From positions 558,001 to 622,000 of the forward strand of contig CAWDEC010000008.1 of assembly GCA_963801255.1 (NCBI GenBank): DNA of 64,000 nt, written 5' to 3'. The position numbers and the translations under genes are program-made. This document shows, one piece after another, positions 1-8,617 of the stretch (within the stretch, counting starts at the first letter, position 1; every line of letters starts with the position of its first letter). Below the pieces are notes generated by a model. That model saw only the letters and a list, made by a program, of their open reading frames with translations, was not told where the DNA came from and searched no databases. The DNA is from JAICXG01 sp963801255. GTDB lineage: Bacteria; Verrucomicrobiota; Verrucomicrobiia; Chthoniobacterales; UBA10450.

Positions 1-412
1 TGTTGGGCGCGTGATGTGTTTCTCTGTTGCCGTCGTTAAGCTGGACTAACACTTCACCCGGCTTCTCGAGCAATGCCTCGCCGCGCAGGTAGTCGACCTT
101 GTTTTTCTTGAAGAGAAATTCAATTCCGGCGGCGTTCTTGTCCGACACGTCACGCGAGCGCTTGATCACTTTGCTCCAGTCGAAGGAGAGGCCGTCGATC
201 TTGAAGCCGAAATCGCCCGCCCGGTGTTTGATGAGGTGATAGAGTTCTGCGTTGCGCAGGAGCGACTTCGTTGGAATGCAACCCCAATTGAGGCAGGTGC
301 CGCCGGCGCGCTCCTTTTCGACGCACGCGACTCGCTTGCCCAGCTGAGCGGCGCGAATCGCTCCTACGTAGCCGGCTGGTCCGCCGCCAATCACGATCAG
401 ATCGTATTTCAT
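1..412 (-). CDS. lpdA: Dihydrolipoyl dehydrogenase (E3), N-terminal part; runs off the left edge
   Basis: FAD-dependent disulfide oxidoreductase that reoxidises lipoyl groups of 2-oxoacid dehydrogenase or glycine cleavage complexes using NAD+. Read from an ATG at 412, the first 137 codons are open. They contain the FAD-binding GGGPAG motif at residues 9-14 and the redox-active disulfide in GGTCLNWGCIPTKS (two Cys four residues apart), the signature of the lipoamide dehydrogenase branch as opposed to glutathione or mercuric reductases. The gene continues beyond base 1, so the NAD and dimerisation domains are not visible. It lies downstream of the TolB/TPR genes on the same strand. Family assignment is firm; which E3 complex it serves is not visible. 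Confidence 0.93.
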   Translation of the reverse strand, partial: MKYDLIVIGGGPAGYVGAIRAAQLGKRVACVEKERAGGTCLNWGCIPTKSLLRNAELYHLIKHRAGDFGFKIDGLSFDWSKVIKRSRDVSDKNAAGIEFLFKKNKVDYLRGEALLEKPGEVLVQLNDGNRETHHAPN

Positions 413-476
413 CTCGTCCGCAATCTAGCCGGGGCACAACTGCTGGCGAGTCGTCAGGGGGCACTTAACCGTTTCG

Positions 477-2513
477 TCAGGCGCGGGACTCGTGTTTTGC
501 CAGCATCTGCTGGAAGGCGGGATCATTGCGCAGGCTTTGCCAGATCGGATCGATCCGGAGAATCGGAACCGTCAGCTCACTCGGGACAGTGAGGAGGTGA
601 TCCAAGACTTGAATCGCCTCGGCATTTTGACCGTTGACCGCATAGACTTCGGCGAGCGCACCGGAAAAGTTTGGACCTTCGAAAGCGTCGGCGGATTCGG
701 GCCGTAATTCAATGGCTCGCCTCGCCTCCGCGACGGCCTTTTCTTTCTCGCCCAGCTGAGCGAGGATACGTGCGAGAAGGGCGTGGCGGGATGGCTCGTT
801 AGGCGCTTCCCGCAAAGTCGCTTCGAGTTGTTCTTTGGCTTCCTGCAAAGCGATCCCGCTCTTCTCTGGCTGGCCCATGCGCCGGTAAAGGATTGCCTTC
901 TGCAGAGCGGCTTCGACCATGTGCTGGGGGTTGGATTTTTGCACGGGCAAATTGCTCAGGACATCGAGTGCCTCCTGGTTTTTGTTCTGCACCATGAGCA
1001 CGTTGGCTTTCGCCATCGAGACCTCGTTAACAACAGATGGATCAAGATTGTTGAGTTGGCCCACTGCGCGGGCTTTCTCAAAGTTGGCAAGGCAGGTTTC
1101 CGTGACGGTCAGATCTCCGCGAGCCGCGAGCGCCAGTTGTGACTTCAAGCCCCAAATGGTGGTCGACGTAGGATTAAGTCGCAGAGCGCGATCGACCACC
1201 CGCTCCGCTGCGTCGAACTGTCGCTGCATGCGATAATTGAAAAACAAATTCTGCAGCGGCCATGTGTCGTTGGGATTGAGTTTTACCGCTCGCTCGAGAT
1301 TGTCGGTCGACTCTTTCCATTTGCCCTGGCGTCGTTGAATCGCGCCGATGACCAAATAAACTTCCGAGTCGTTAGGCAATCCGTTTTGGGCAACGGCAAA
1401 ATCGACCAGCGCGCCCTCGTAGTCGAGAGCCCCATAGTAGCGCCAATAGCCGCGCGCGAGATGCGCCTCGGGCGAATCCGGTGCGAGGTCGAGAGCTTCG
1501 TCGGCGTACCTCTTCGCCAAATCCCGCTCGGCATCGGTCGGCTCGAAGTAGTGAAAAATCCAGCTGTGGAGCATGGAGAGATTGGCGTAGGCGAGCACAA
1601 ATTTTGGATCGAGGCCAATCGCCCGCTGATAGAGCTGCACGGCCTGCTTTAGCTTCGCCTGATCCTCCAGGGAGGACTGCAAATTGTGTGCTTGGACAAA
1701 GGCTAGATAAGCTTCGCCATTTTCCGTCGGTTTATGGGTAATTTCCGCCTTCTCCGTCGGCGACAGCTGCGCTTGCAGTTCGCGCGCGATCTTTTGCGCA
1801 AGATCGGTCTGGATAGCAAAAACGTCGGTCAGCTCGCGATCGTAATCCTCCGCCCATATGTGGTGATCGTTCTCGGCGTTGATGAGCTGCACGTTCACCC
1901 GCACGCGATTAGCCTCCCGTCGCACACTGCCCTCCAGGATCGCGCCAACGCCTAATTCTTTGCCGATCTCGCGGACGCTCTTCTGCTTCCCGCGATAAGG
2001 CATGACCGAAGTGCGGGAGATGACTTTCAGGTCGCCGATCTTTGAGAGGTTCGTCAGGATATCGTCCTGGATGCCGTCGGCGAAATAAGCGTTCTCCGTT
2101 TTGTCGGAGAAATTTTCGAACGGTAAAACCGCGATCGATTTTTCCATCTTTGTCGCGGCGGCGTGGGGCAGAAGGAAAAAGCCAGCGATCGCGGAAAGGA
2201 GAACGCCCGAGCCGACGAGCAAGGTGACGTTGCGACGGCGATGACGGCGCGCAAGTTCAGAACCATGATCCGGCGTAATTGACGGCGTGGTTTGAATGCC
2301 CTCTGGCGTCACGTCAAACGCCCAGGCGAGAAGAAGCGCGGGCGGAAAACCGATGAGCAAAAGAACGACGGTAAGGCGCAGAGCCCAGCTCGGTAGCTCC
2401 CAGGCGGGAAAGATGGCCGAAGCGATTTGGATAATGCCGCCAGCCGCGATGACGTAAGCCACCGCAACGCGATAAACCTTGCGCCGCTTCAGTTCCTGAA
2501 AGAACCCGGTCAT
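477..2513 (-). CDS. Membrane-anchored TolB-like / TPR repeat protein, paralog A
   Basis: Predicted 678-residue inner-membrane protein. The N-terminus starts with an FFQELKRRKVYR motif, followed by two hydrophobic segments and a third near residue 100. A TolB-like beta-propeller-type domain follows (KSIAVLPFENFS, ADGIQDDILTNL, ISRTSVM, LEGSVRRE). The rest is TPR-like helical repeats with a last segment of the ELRPESADAFEGP type. Proteins of this build often carry an N-terminal cyclase or kinase domain; none is present here. An ATG at 2513 is preferred because relatives begin just before the KRRKVYR motif; a TTG at 2549 would add 12 residues. It shares architecture with the next gene upstream, so the pair is a tandem duplication. 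Function unknown; a scaffold or signalling role is only a guess. Confidence 0.85.
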   Translation of the reverse strand: MTGFFQELKRRKVYRVAVAYVIAAGGIIQIASAIFPAWELPSWALRLTVVLLLIGFPPALLLAWAFDVTPEGIQTTPSITPDHGSELARRHRRRNVTLLVGSGVLLSAIAGFFLLPHAAATKMEKSIAVLPFENFSDKTENAYFADGIQDDILTNLSKIGDLKVISRTSVMPYRGKQKSVREIGKELGVGAILEGSVRREANRVRVNVQLINAENDHHIWAEDYDRELTDVFAIQTDLAQKIARELQAQLSPTEKAEITHKPTENGEAYLAFVQAHNLQSSLEDQAKLKQAVQLYQRAIGLDPKFVLAYANLSMLHSWIFHYFEPTDAERDLAKRYADEALDLAPDSPEAHLARGYWRYYGALDYEGALVDFAVAQNGLPNDSEVYLVIGAIQRRQGKWKESTDNLERAVKLNPNDTWPLQNLFFNYRMQRQFDAAERVVDRALRLNPTSTTIWGLKSQLALAARGDLTVTETCLANFEKARAVGQLNNLDPSVVNEVSMAKANVLMVQNKNQEALDVLSNLPVQKSNPQHMVEAALQKAILYRRMGQPEKSGIALQEAKEQLEATLREAPNEPSRHALLARILAQLGEKEKAVAEARRAIELRPESADAFEGPNFSGALAEVYAVNGQNAEAIQVLDHLLTVPSELTVPILRIDPIWQSLRNDPAFQQMLAKHESRA

Positions 2514-2588
2514 TCCTAAGACTTTCTCGCGCCGCCACTCAGACGGCAACTCCGTGGAGATTGACCAGGCACAAAGAGGACTCGTTCA

Positions 2589-4619
2589 TTAAAAGCGAGC
2601 GGTCATTTGCTTAAAGCGCGGCTCCGTCTGCAAAGGTTTCCAGGTGGGATCGCGCTGCAACTCCGCCACCGTGATGCCGGCTGGAATGCCTAACGATCGT
2701 TCGAGCAAATCGAGCGCGGTCGTGTAATCGCGACAATGGACGCTAATCCGCGCGCGGGTCACTGCGAGGATTGGTCCGTCAAACGCGTCCCTGCTTTCCG
2801 GCAATAATTCAACGGCGCGCTTACCCTCGACGATCGCCTCCTCGCACCGATCAAGCCCGGCATCGATGAGACCGAGCAAAGCGTGACGCGGCCCGTCCTC
2901 CGGACTCTCGTTTACTGCCGATTCGGCCTTCGTTCGCGCAATCTCGAAATGGGCGCGCGCTTTCATGGGATCGTTCGCCAGGGCATAGGCCGTCGCGAGC
3001 AGGTAATCCTTCGAGATCGGTGCGCTCGTTTCACCTCGCGATTTCTCTGCCGGACTGCGTTCCAGAACCCGAATCAGTTCCGGATAATCGTGCTGGTAAA
3101 GGTGGTAGTTGTAACGCGCCAGAGTGATGGTGCCGTTGGGATCAACATTCTCCGGCCAGTTCGCGAGGAGCTGCTGCATCGGTCGCAGATCGCCGCGCGC
3201 GAGAAAATCGACTCGCGCGCGCAACTCCCGAATCGTGAAAGTGTCCGGTGCCACCGCGACTGCACGGTCAAGCACCTGCGCCGCGCGTGGATAGTTGCGC
3301 GTGGCGACGAAATTCCAGCCCATGTTTTCAAGCAAGATCGGGTCCTTTGGGTCGAGCCCGACCGCTTTCTCATAGGCTGCCGTCGATTCATTCCATTTCC
3401 CCTGGCGGCGTTTGATTGCCGCGATACTGCGAAAGACGACGGCGTCGTTAGGCAACTCGGAACGTGCCGTTTCAAGCTCGCTCAAGGCTCGGTCGTAATC
3501 GTGCTCGAGATAATAATAAACGAGCCCGAGTGCCAGATGCGCTTCTGGCAAATCGGATTGAAGCCGGAGCGCTTCGTCGGCCGCACTCCTGGCCTTCGCC
3601 CGTCGCGCTGCCACTGGCTCGACTGCGTAGTAGCTCCAGCTTTCCAATTGCGAGAGGCGAGCGTGAGCCAAAGCAAAGGTCGGATCGAGCTGGAGGGCGC
3701 GTTCGTAGAGGGATTCGGCGCGCGCGAGATCGTCGTGCCGGCGATCGGGTCGCGTATAAATCTCGTGCGCCTGAAGGTAGAGCAGATAGGCGTCGGAGTT
3801 CGGGGTCGGTTTGCGCTCGATGCGCGCTTGTTCGTTAGGCGAAAGGGTCGCCTTGAGGGCTCCACTGATCTCTTGAGCGAGATCGGTCTGGATGGCAAAA
3901 ACATCCGTCAACTCACGATCGTAAATCTGTGCCCAAAGGTGTTTGTCGTTCGAAGCGTCAATGAGCTGCACGTTAACGCGCACGCGATTTCCTTCCCGCC
4001 GCACGCTGCCTTCAAGAATGGTGGCTACGTTGAGCGCCTTTCCGATCTCGCGCGCATTATGCGCCTGTCCGCGAAATGGCATGACGGACGTGCGCGAGAT
4101 CACTTTCAAGTCGCTGATCCTGGCCAGGTTCGTAAGGAGATCGTCCTGAATGCCGTCAGCAAAATAAGCATTCTGCTCATCGCTGCTGAAATTGCTGAAG
4201 GGGAGGACGGCGATCGATTTTTCCAGCGGTTGCCGACTCCCACGCCAGAAAAAGAAGATGCCGGCTAGAAGTGAAATCGTCAGGCCAGCTAGCGCCAGGA
4301 CAAGAAGATTCTTCCCGCGGCCGGAATATGAAGGCGGACACTCGGCGCCCGCGGGTATTTCTGGAACAGCGTGGATTCCTCCTGGTCCAAGATCGAAGGC
4401 CCAACCTAAAATCAGTGCGAGCGGGAATCCGCCCAGGACGACGAAAACCACGAGGCGAACCACCCATACCGGCAGCGCTAAGACTGGGAAAATTGTGACC
4501 GCGACCTGGATGATCAACCATCCGGCGACGGCGTAACCGACAGCGGCGCGGTAGACCTTGCGCCGCCGCAGCTCACACAGAAATCCGTAAAGCCGTGAGG
4601 TGTGAAAGGAGTTTGCCAA
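2589..4619 (-). CDS. Membrane-anchored TolB-like / TPR repeat protein, paralog B
   Basis: 676 residues, same design as the neighbour at 477-2513: an RRRKVYRAAVGYAVAGW start, membrane segments around residues 25-80 and 105-125, a TolB-like domain (KSIAVLPFSNFSSDEQ, ADGIQDDLLTNLA, ISRTSVMPFRG), then TPR-type repeats. The only plausible start is TTG at 4619; no in-frame ATG occurs before the TolB domain. It begins 13 bases after the stop of the ArsR-methyltransferase gene and is followed by paralog A after 75 bases, so the three probably form one transcription unit. The shared motifs are protein-level and the two copies have diverged considerably, so the duplication is not recent. Function unknown. 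Confidence 0.85.
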   Translation of the reverse strand: MANSFHTSRLYGFLCELRRRKVYRAAVGYAVAGWLIIQVAVTIFPVLALPVWVVRLVVFVVLGGFPLALILGWAFDLGPGGIHAVPEIPAGAECPPSYSGRGKNLLVLALAGLTISLLAGIFFFWRGSRQPLEKSIAVLPFSNFSSDEQNAYFADGIQDDLLTNLARISDLKVISRTSVMPFRGQAHNAREIGKALNVATILEGSVRREGNRVRVNVQLIDASNDKHLWAQIYDRELTDVFAIQTDLAQEISGALKATLSPNEQARIERKPTPNSDAYLLYLQAHEIYTRPDRRHDDLARAESLYERALQLDPTFALAHARLSQLESWSYYAVEPVAARRAKARSAADEALRLQSDLPEAHLALGLVYYYLEHDYDRALSELETARSELPNDAVVFRSIAAIKRRQGKWNESTAAYEKAVGLDPKDPILLENMGWNFVATRNYPRAAQVLDRAVAVAPDTFTIRELRARVDFLARGDLRPMQQLLANWPENVDPNGTITLARYNYHLYQHDYPELIRVLERSPAEKSRGETSAPISKDYLLATAYALANDPMKARAHFEIARTKAESAVNESPEDGPRHALLGLIDAGLDRCEEAIVEGKRAVELLPESRDAFDGPILAVTRARISVHCRDYTTALDLLERSLGIPAGITVAELQRDPTWKPLQTEPRFKQMTARF

Positions 4620-4632
4620 ATCTACGCAGCCG

Positions 4633-5583
4633 CTATTTGTCCGAAAGGCATTTGATACCAGATGCGAAGACCGTTTGGAAGTGTGGACTCTCTTTTTCGC
4701 GCGAGACGACGGTCACTTCAATCTCGCTAAATCCCGCCTCCTCCAGCCACTGCTGCAACTGCGCCTCGCTGAAACCGAGCCAGTGGTCGGCGTAAAGTTC
4801 GCGCGCTTTTTCGAAACGGTGGCTGAGCAGATCCAGCACCACAATGCGTCCACCGTTTTTCAGAATGTTATGGGCTGCCTCGATCGCGCGCTCGGGATGA
4901 ATTGCGTGATGCAGTGCCTGACTGAAGATCGCCAGGTCGGTCGAGTTCTTTTTGATCGGCGGATCTTCGATGTCCCCCAGGCGATACTCGAGATTCTTGA
5001 AGCCGTGCTTCTTTGCCAGTTGCGAACCGAACTCGACCATTTTGGGTGCGTTATCGATGGCGATTACTTTTCGGGCTTTTTTGGCCAGCAACTGCGAGAG
5101 CGTACCCTCTCCGGCGCCGAGATCGGCCACCACGAGTGGCGGCAGCATGGCAATCATGGTATGCGCCAGCGCCTGCCAGGATCGGCCCGGGCAGTAGCTC
5201 CGGCCGAAGCGCCCCGCAAGCTGGTCGAAATATTCACGCGCCTTGTCCTGCCGCTTGCGCAAGACGATTCTCAGTGCGGTGCGATCGCGGCGAGTCTCCG
5301 GCATCTCTCGCGACAGGGTTCGAGTCAGCTCGTTCACCTTGGCGCGCTGGGGATCGAGCTTCGCGCCATTCGTTAGGCCGTAATAGACGTTCTTGCCGGC
5401 GCGTCGATCCTCCACCACGCCGGCGCGTTTCAGTTGCGCGAGATGACTTGAAATTCGCGACTGACCCATCCCGAGAATATCCTGCAATTCCGCGACCGAG
5501 AGCTCCTCTTCCTCCAGGAGAGAAATCAGGCGCAGCCGGGTAGGGTCAGCGAGCAGGCGGAGGAAATTAATGGTTGACGCCAT
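4633..5583 (-). CDS. ArsR-family regulator fused to SAM-dependent methyltransferase domain (SahR-like)
   Basis: 316 residues. Residues 1-80 form an ArsR-type winged helix (LLADPTRLRLISLLEE, then GMGQSRISSHLAQLKRAGVV and a wing with AGKNVYYGL). Residues about 130-316 form a class I methyltransferase fold with the SAM-binding motif VADLGAGEGTLSQLL. The gene is divergent from metK-ahcY with only 139 bases between starts. In Proteobacteria, ArsR-type SahR regulators control SAM-cycle genes in response to S-adenosylhomocysteine. By context this protein is a good candidate for that role, with the methyltransferase fold as the ligand sensor; whether it also methylates anything cannot be seen. ATG start at 5583. 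Family assignment is certain; the ligand and targets are inference. Confidence 0.88.
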   Translation of the reverse strand: MASTINFLRLLADPTRLRLISLLEEEELSVAELQDILGMGQSRISSHLAQLKRAGVVEDRRAGKNVYYGLTNGAKLDPQRAKVNELTRTLSREMPETRRDRTALRIVLRKRQDKAREYFDQLAGRFGRSYCPGRSWQALAHTMIAMLPPLVVADLGAGEGTLSQLLAKKARKVIAIDNAPKMVEFGSQLAKKHGFKNLEYRLGDIEDPPIKKNSTDLAIFSQALHHAIHPERAIEAAHNILKNGGRIVVLDLLSHRFEKARELYADHWLGFSEAQLQQWLEEAGFSEIEVTVVSREKESPHFQTVFASGIKCLSDK

Positions 5584-5595
5584 GAGATCAAGAAA

Positions 5596-5605
5596 CGATA
5601 TATCG
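5596..5605. promoter_or_regulatory. Candidate operator in the regulator/metK divergent intergenic region
   Basis: A perfect 10-bp palindrome, CGATATATCG, lies 12 bases upstream of the ArsR-methyltransferase start and about 120 bases upstream of metK. A winged-helix dimer would be expected to bind such dyad symmetry. A looser GATA...TATC arrangement extends to about 5613. No experimental motif was compared, so the assignment is positional. Confidence 0.4.
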
Positions 5606-5647
5606 ACGTATCATGATTGGTCAATATGTTGAATTCGCTCCGACGCT

Positions 5648-5715
5648 GAAGAGTTGAAGCTGCGCGAACGATCCAACTGCGACCCGGTTTAACTTCTTCA
5701 ATCCTTCAACTCTTC
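5648..5715. repeat. Inverted repeat in the metK leader (GTTGAAG-type repeat, copy 1)
   Basis: GAAGAGTTGAAG at 5648-5659 is the exact reverse complement of CTTCAACTCTTC at 5704-5715, enclosing 44 bases. The right arm ends 7 bases before the metK ATG, so in the transcript it could enclose the ribosome binding region. Related arms occur before pheS and after pheT (about 23366-23428 and 26892-26951), pointing to a dispersed repeat rather than a metK-specific riboswitch. Confidence 0.65.
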
Positions 5716-5722
5716 CACGCAC

Positions 5723-6922
5723 ATGCTACGTCGCTTCATTTTTTCATCTGAATCAGTCGGGGAAGGTCATCCCGATAAGGTTTGCGATACCATTTCCGAT
5801 GCTGTCCTCGACGCCTGCCTGCGCCAGGATCGTAAGAGTCGCGTTGCTTGCGAGACCTACGCCAAGAGCAACCTCGTTATCGTTGGCGGTGAGATTACCA
5901 TCCCGAATCTGCGCAAAGGTTCGCAGCTTGAAGACGTCATTCCGATCAACAAAATCGTCCGCGATACCGTGCGCGAGATCGGTTATACGCACGACGACGA
6001 TGTCTTTCACGCCCGCAAAATTTTCGTCAACACCGTCATCACCGATCAATCGGGTGACATCTCGCAAGGGGTCGACGCAAAGAAAGCGAAAGGCAAAAAA
6101 ACCGCCGAACAAGGCGCGGGCGACCAGGGATTGATGTTCGGTTTCGCCTGCGACGACACCGAAGAGCTGATGCCGGCACCGATCATGTTTGCTCATCGTC
6201 TCGGGCGTGAGCTGACACGGATCCGCAAGAGCGGCAAGGCCGAGTGGCTCCGGCCCGACGCCAAGTCGCAGGTCTCTGTCATCTACGAAAATGGCAAGCC
6301 GGTCGGGATTTCCAACGTCGTCATTTCGACTCAGCACACCGCGGACAAGGAACACGACGAGATTCAAAAGTTCTGCGTCGAGAAAGTCATTCGCAAGGTA
6401 CTTCCCAAATCAATGCTGAACGGCGTGACGCAGTTCCTCATTAATCCCACGGGGCGTTTCGTTATTGGCGGTCCGCAGGGCGACACCGGGCTGACTGGTC
6501 GGAAGATCATCGTGGATAGCTATGGCGGTTGGGGCCGACATGGCGGGGGCGCGTTCTCAGGTAAGGATCCGAGCAAAGTGGATCGTAGCGCGGCTTACAT
6601 GGGTCGCTGGGTGGCCAAGAATGTCGTCGCCTCAGGCCTGGCGAAACGATGCGAGATCCAATTCGCCTATGCGATCGGCTATCCCGATCCGGTGAGCATG
6701 GCCATCAATACCTTTGACACCAACACCGTCCCGGAAGAAGTCATCGAACGCGCAATCAATCGCGTCTTTTCCTTCAAGCCGGCCGACATCATCGACCAGC
6801 TTGACCTTCTCCGGCCGATTTATTCCAAGACGACGAACTACGGCCATTTCGGCAAGGATGATCCCGATATCACCTGGGAAAAAACAGATAAGGCCGCAGC
6901 GTTGAAAAAAGCTGCCCGATAA
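5723..6922 (+). CDS. metK: S-adenosylmethionine synthetase
   Basis: Forms S-adenosylmethionine from methionine and ATP in the cytoplasm. The 399-residue product has the family N-terminus FSSESVGEGHPDKVCD with its ATP-contacting His-Pro-Asp, then GAGDQGLMFGFA and the glycine-rich GGAFSGKDPSKVDRSAAY near residue 275, all hallmark MetK motifs; length is normal. ahcY follows after 17 bases, so the enzymes that make SAM and clear SAH are coupled. The divergent ArsR-methyltransferase gene is the likely regulator. The leader carries a long inverted repeat ending just before the start codon. Confidence 0.98.
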   Translation: MLRRFIFSSESVGEGHPDKVCDTISDAVLDACLRQDRKSRVACETYAKSNLVIVGGEITIPNLRKGSQLEDVIPINKIVRDTVREIGYTHDDDVFHARKIFVNTVITDQSGDISQGVDAKKAKGKKTAEQGAGDQGLMFGFACDDTEELMPAPIMFAHRLGRELTRIRKSGKAEWLRPDAKSQVSVIYENGKPVGISNVVISTQHTADKEHDEIQKFCVEKVIRKVLPKSMLNGVTQFLINPTGRFVIGGPQGDTGLTGRKIIVDSYGGWGRHGGGAFSGKDPSKVDRSAAYMGRWVAKNVVASGLAKRCEIQFAYAIGYPDPVSMAINTFDTNTVPEEVIERAINRVFSFKPADIIDQLDLLRPIYSKTTNYGHFGKDDPDITWEKTDKAAALKKAAR

Positions 6923-6939
6923 TTTTAGAGAAATATCAC

Positions 6940-8373
6940 ATGACTACTAACACTCTTACTGAAACCAAGACTAACGACTATAAGGTTGCTGATATCAGCC
7001 TGGCTGATTGGGGACGCCGGGAAATTGGCATCGCCGAGAAGGAGATGCCCGGACTGATGGCGATCCGGGAACAATATGCTCCGGCCAGGCCGCTTCAGGG
7101 TGTGCGCATAAGCGGCTCCTTGCACATGACTATCCAGACTGCGGTACTCATTGAGACGCTGGTCGATTTAGGCGCCAGTGTGCGCTGGGCGAGCTGCAAT
7201 ATTTTCTCCACCCAGGACCACGCCGCTGCCGCGATTGCGAAAGCAGGTGTGCCGGTTTTCGCCTGGAAGGGTGAAAGCCTCGAGGAATACTGGTGGTGCA
7301 CCAATCGGGCGCTCTCGTTCCCGGACGGGAAAGGCCCGCAACTTGTGGTCGATGATGGCGGAGATGTAACACTGCTGATTCATAAGGGTTACCAGCTGGA
7401 AGAGGGCAATGAATGGGCAAAGTCGCCGAGTGCCAACAAGGAAGAACAAGTTATCAAGGACTTGCTGCTCGAAGTGCAACGCGAGAATCCTTTTCGCTGG
7501 CACGAACTGGTGAAGGAATGGCGCGGCGTTTCCGAAGAGACGACCACTGGCGTTCACCGGCTTTACAAGATGCAACAACTTAATCAGCTGCTCGTTCCCG
7601 CCATTAACGTGAACGACTCAGTGACTAAGTCCAAGTTCGATAATCTTTATGGTTGCCGGCATTCGTTAGTTGACGGTTTGAATCGCGCTCTCGATGTCAT
7701 GATCGCGGGTAAGGTGGCGGTTGTTTGTGGTTATGGCGATGTGGGTAAAGGCTGTGCCCAGTCGCTGCGCGGACAGGGCGCGCGCGTTGTTATCACCGAG
7801 ATCGATCCGATCAATGCCCTGCAAGCAGCGATGGAAGGTTTTGAGGTAACAACCCTGGAGGACACATTAGGCCGCGGCGATATCTACGTGACAACGACCG
7901 GTAACCTGGACGTGATCACGTTCGATCATATGTCGCGCATGAAAGATCAGGCGGTCGTGGCGAACATTGGTCACTTCGACAATGAGATTCAGGTCGATCG
8001 CCTGAATGAAGCCAAAGATGTCAAGCGGACCAATATCAAGGCACAGGTGGACAAGTACACTTTCGCCGACGGCCATGAGATTTTCCTGCTGGCGGAGGGC
8101 CGGCTTGTAAACCTTGGCTGTGCTACGGGCCACCCAAGCTTTGTCATGTCGAATTCGTTTTCCAACCAGGTGCTGGCTCAGCTCGATCTTTGGAAAAACA
8201 AGGATACCTATCAGGTCGGCGTTTATGTCCTGACGAAGAAGCTGGATGAAGAGGTTGCCCGTCTGCATTTGAAGAAGATCGGGGTCAAGCTGACTCAGCT
8301 CACTGAGAAGCAGGCAGATTATCTCGGGGTGCCGGTGGAAGGTCCTTACAAGTCGGAACACTACCGCTACTAA
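6940..8373 (+). CDS. ahcY: Adenosylhomocysteinase
   Basis: Hydrolyses S-adenosylhomocysteine to adenosine and homocysteine, removing the product inhibitor of methyltransferases. The 477-residue protein shows the NAD-binding GYGDVGKGCAQSLRGQGA near residue 265, the substrate segments FSTQDHAAAAIA and NLYGCRHSLVDG, and the C-terminal GPYKSEHYRY with the conserved Lys and Tyr. The length fits the bacterial form with an insert. It lies 17 bases after metK, in one transcription unit; a hairpin at 8388-8412 follows the stop. Confidence 0.98.
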   Translation: MTTNTLTETKTNDYKVADISLADWGRREIGIAEKEMPGLMAIREQYAPARPLQGVRISGSLHMTIQTAVLIETLVDLGASVRWASCNIFSTQDHAAAAIAKAGVPVFAWKGESLEEYWWCTNRALSFPDGKGPQLVVDDGGDVTLLIHKGYQLEEGNEWAKSPSANKEEQVIKDLLLEVQRENPFRWHELVKEWRGVSEETTTGVHRLYKMQQLNQLLVPAINVNDSVTKSKFDNLYGCRHSLVDGLNRALDVMIAGKVAVVCGYGDVGKGCAQSLRGQGARVVITEIDPINALQAAMEGFEVTTLEDTLGRGDIYVTTTGNLDVITFDHMSRMKDQAVVANIGHFDNEIQVDRLNEAKDVKRTNIKAQVDKYTFADGHEIFLLAEGRLVNLGCATGHPSFVMSNSFSNQVLAQLDLWKNKDTYQVGVYVLTKKLDEEVARLHLKKIGVKLTQLTEKQADYLGVPVEGPYKSEHYRY

Positions 8374-8387
8374 CTTGTTCGGCAGAC

Positions 8388-8412
8388 GGCGAGGAAGAAA
8401 GGCTTTCTCGCC
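8388..8412 (+). terminator. Hairpin after ahcY, possible terminator without a T-run
   Basis: GGCGAG at 8388-8393 pairs with CTCGCC at 8407-8412, with additional partial pairing inside. It begins 14 bases after the ahcY stop, between convergent genes. No run of T follows, so intrinsic termination is uncertain. Confidence 0.4.
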
Positions 8413-8439
8413 TAAGGAGGCAACAGGTCCGCCGCCGCC

Positions 8440-8577
8440 CTAGTCTTGGTCGTTAGGCGACTCCGCATCCTTCTCTTTCGGAATGGAAGGCTGGGCTTGT
8501 GGGTCGATGAACTCTTCTTGCGGCTCATCGGTCACGGCCTTGGTAGTGTGTTTCTCTTTTTCGTCGGATTCAGCCAT
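8440..8577 (-). CDS. Small acidic protein, unknown
   Basis: Possible 45-residue product starting MAESDEKEKH and ending AESPNDQD. Asp and Glu together make up about a quarter of the residues, Pro is frequent and there is no hydrophobic core, so it would be disordered and soluble. It starts 40 bases after the antiporter stop on the same strand and may be co-transcribed. The coherent charged composition supports coding; the lack of a strong ribosome binding site and the small size argue caution. I recognise no family. Confidence 0.4.
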   Translation of the reverse strand: MAESDEKEKHTTKAVTDEPQEEFIDPQAQPSIPKEKDAESPNDQD

Positions 8578-8617
8578 CACATCTGAAACGGCTCTGCGGC
8601 GCCCGATGGTCGTCGCG

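Noticed and set aside
2883..4268. 461-codon open frame on the plus strand opposite TolB/TPR paralog B
   Set aside because: Antisense to a clear gene; composition shows no domain and the frame is a by-product of GC-rich codon use.
5584..5722. SAM or SAH riboswitch in the metK leader
   Set aside because: None of the conserved SAM-I, SAM-II or SAH riboswitch core sequences is visible; the leader instead contains a dispersed inverted repeat.
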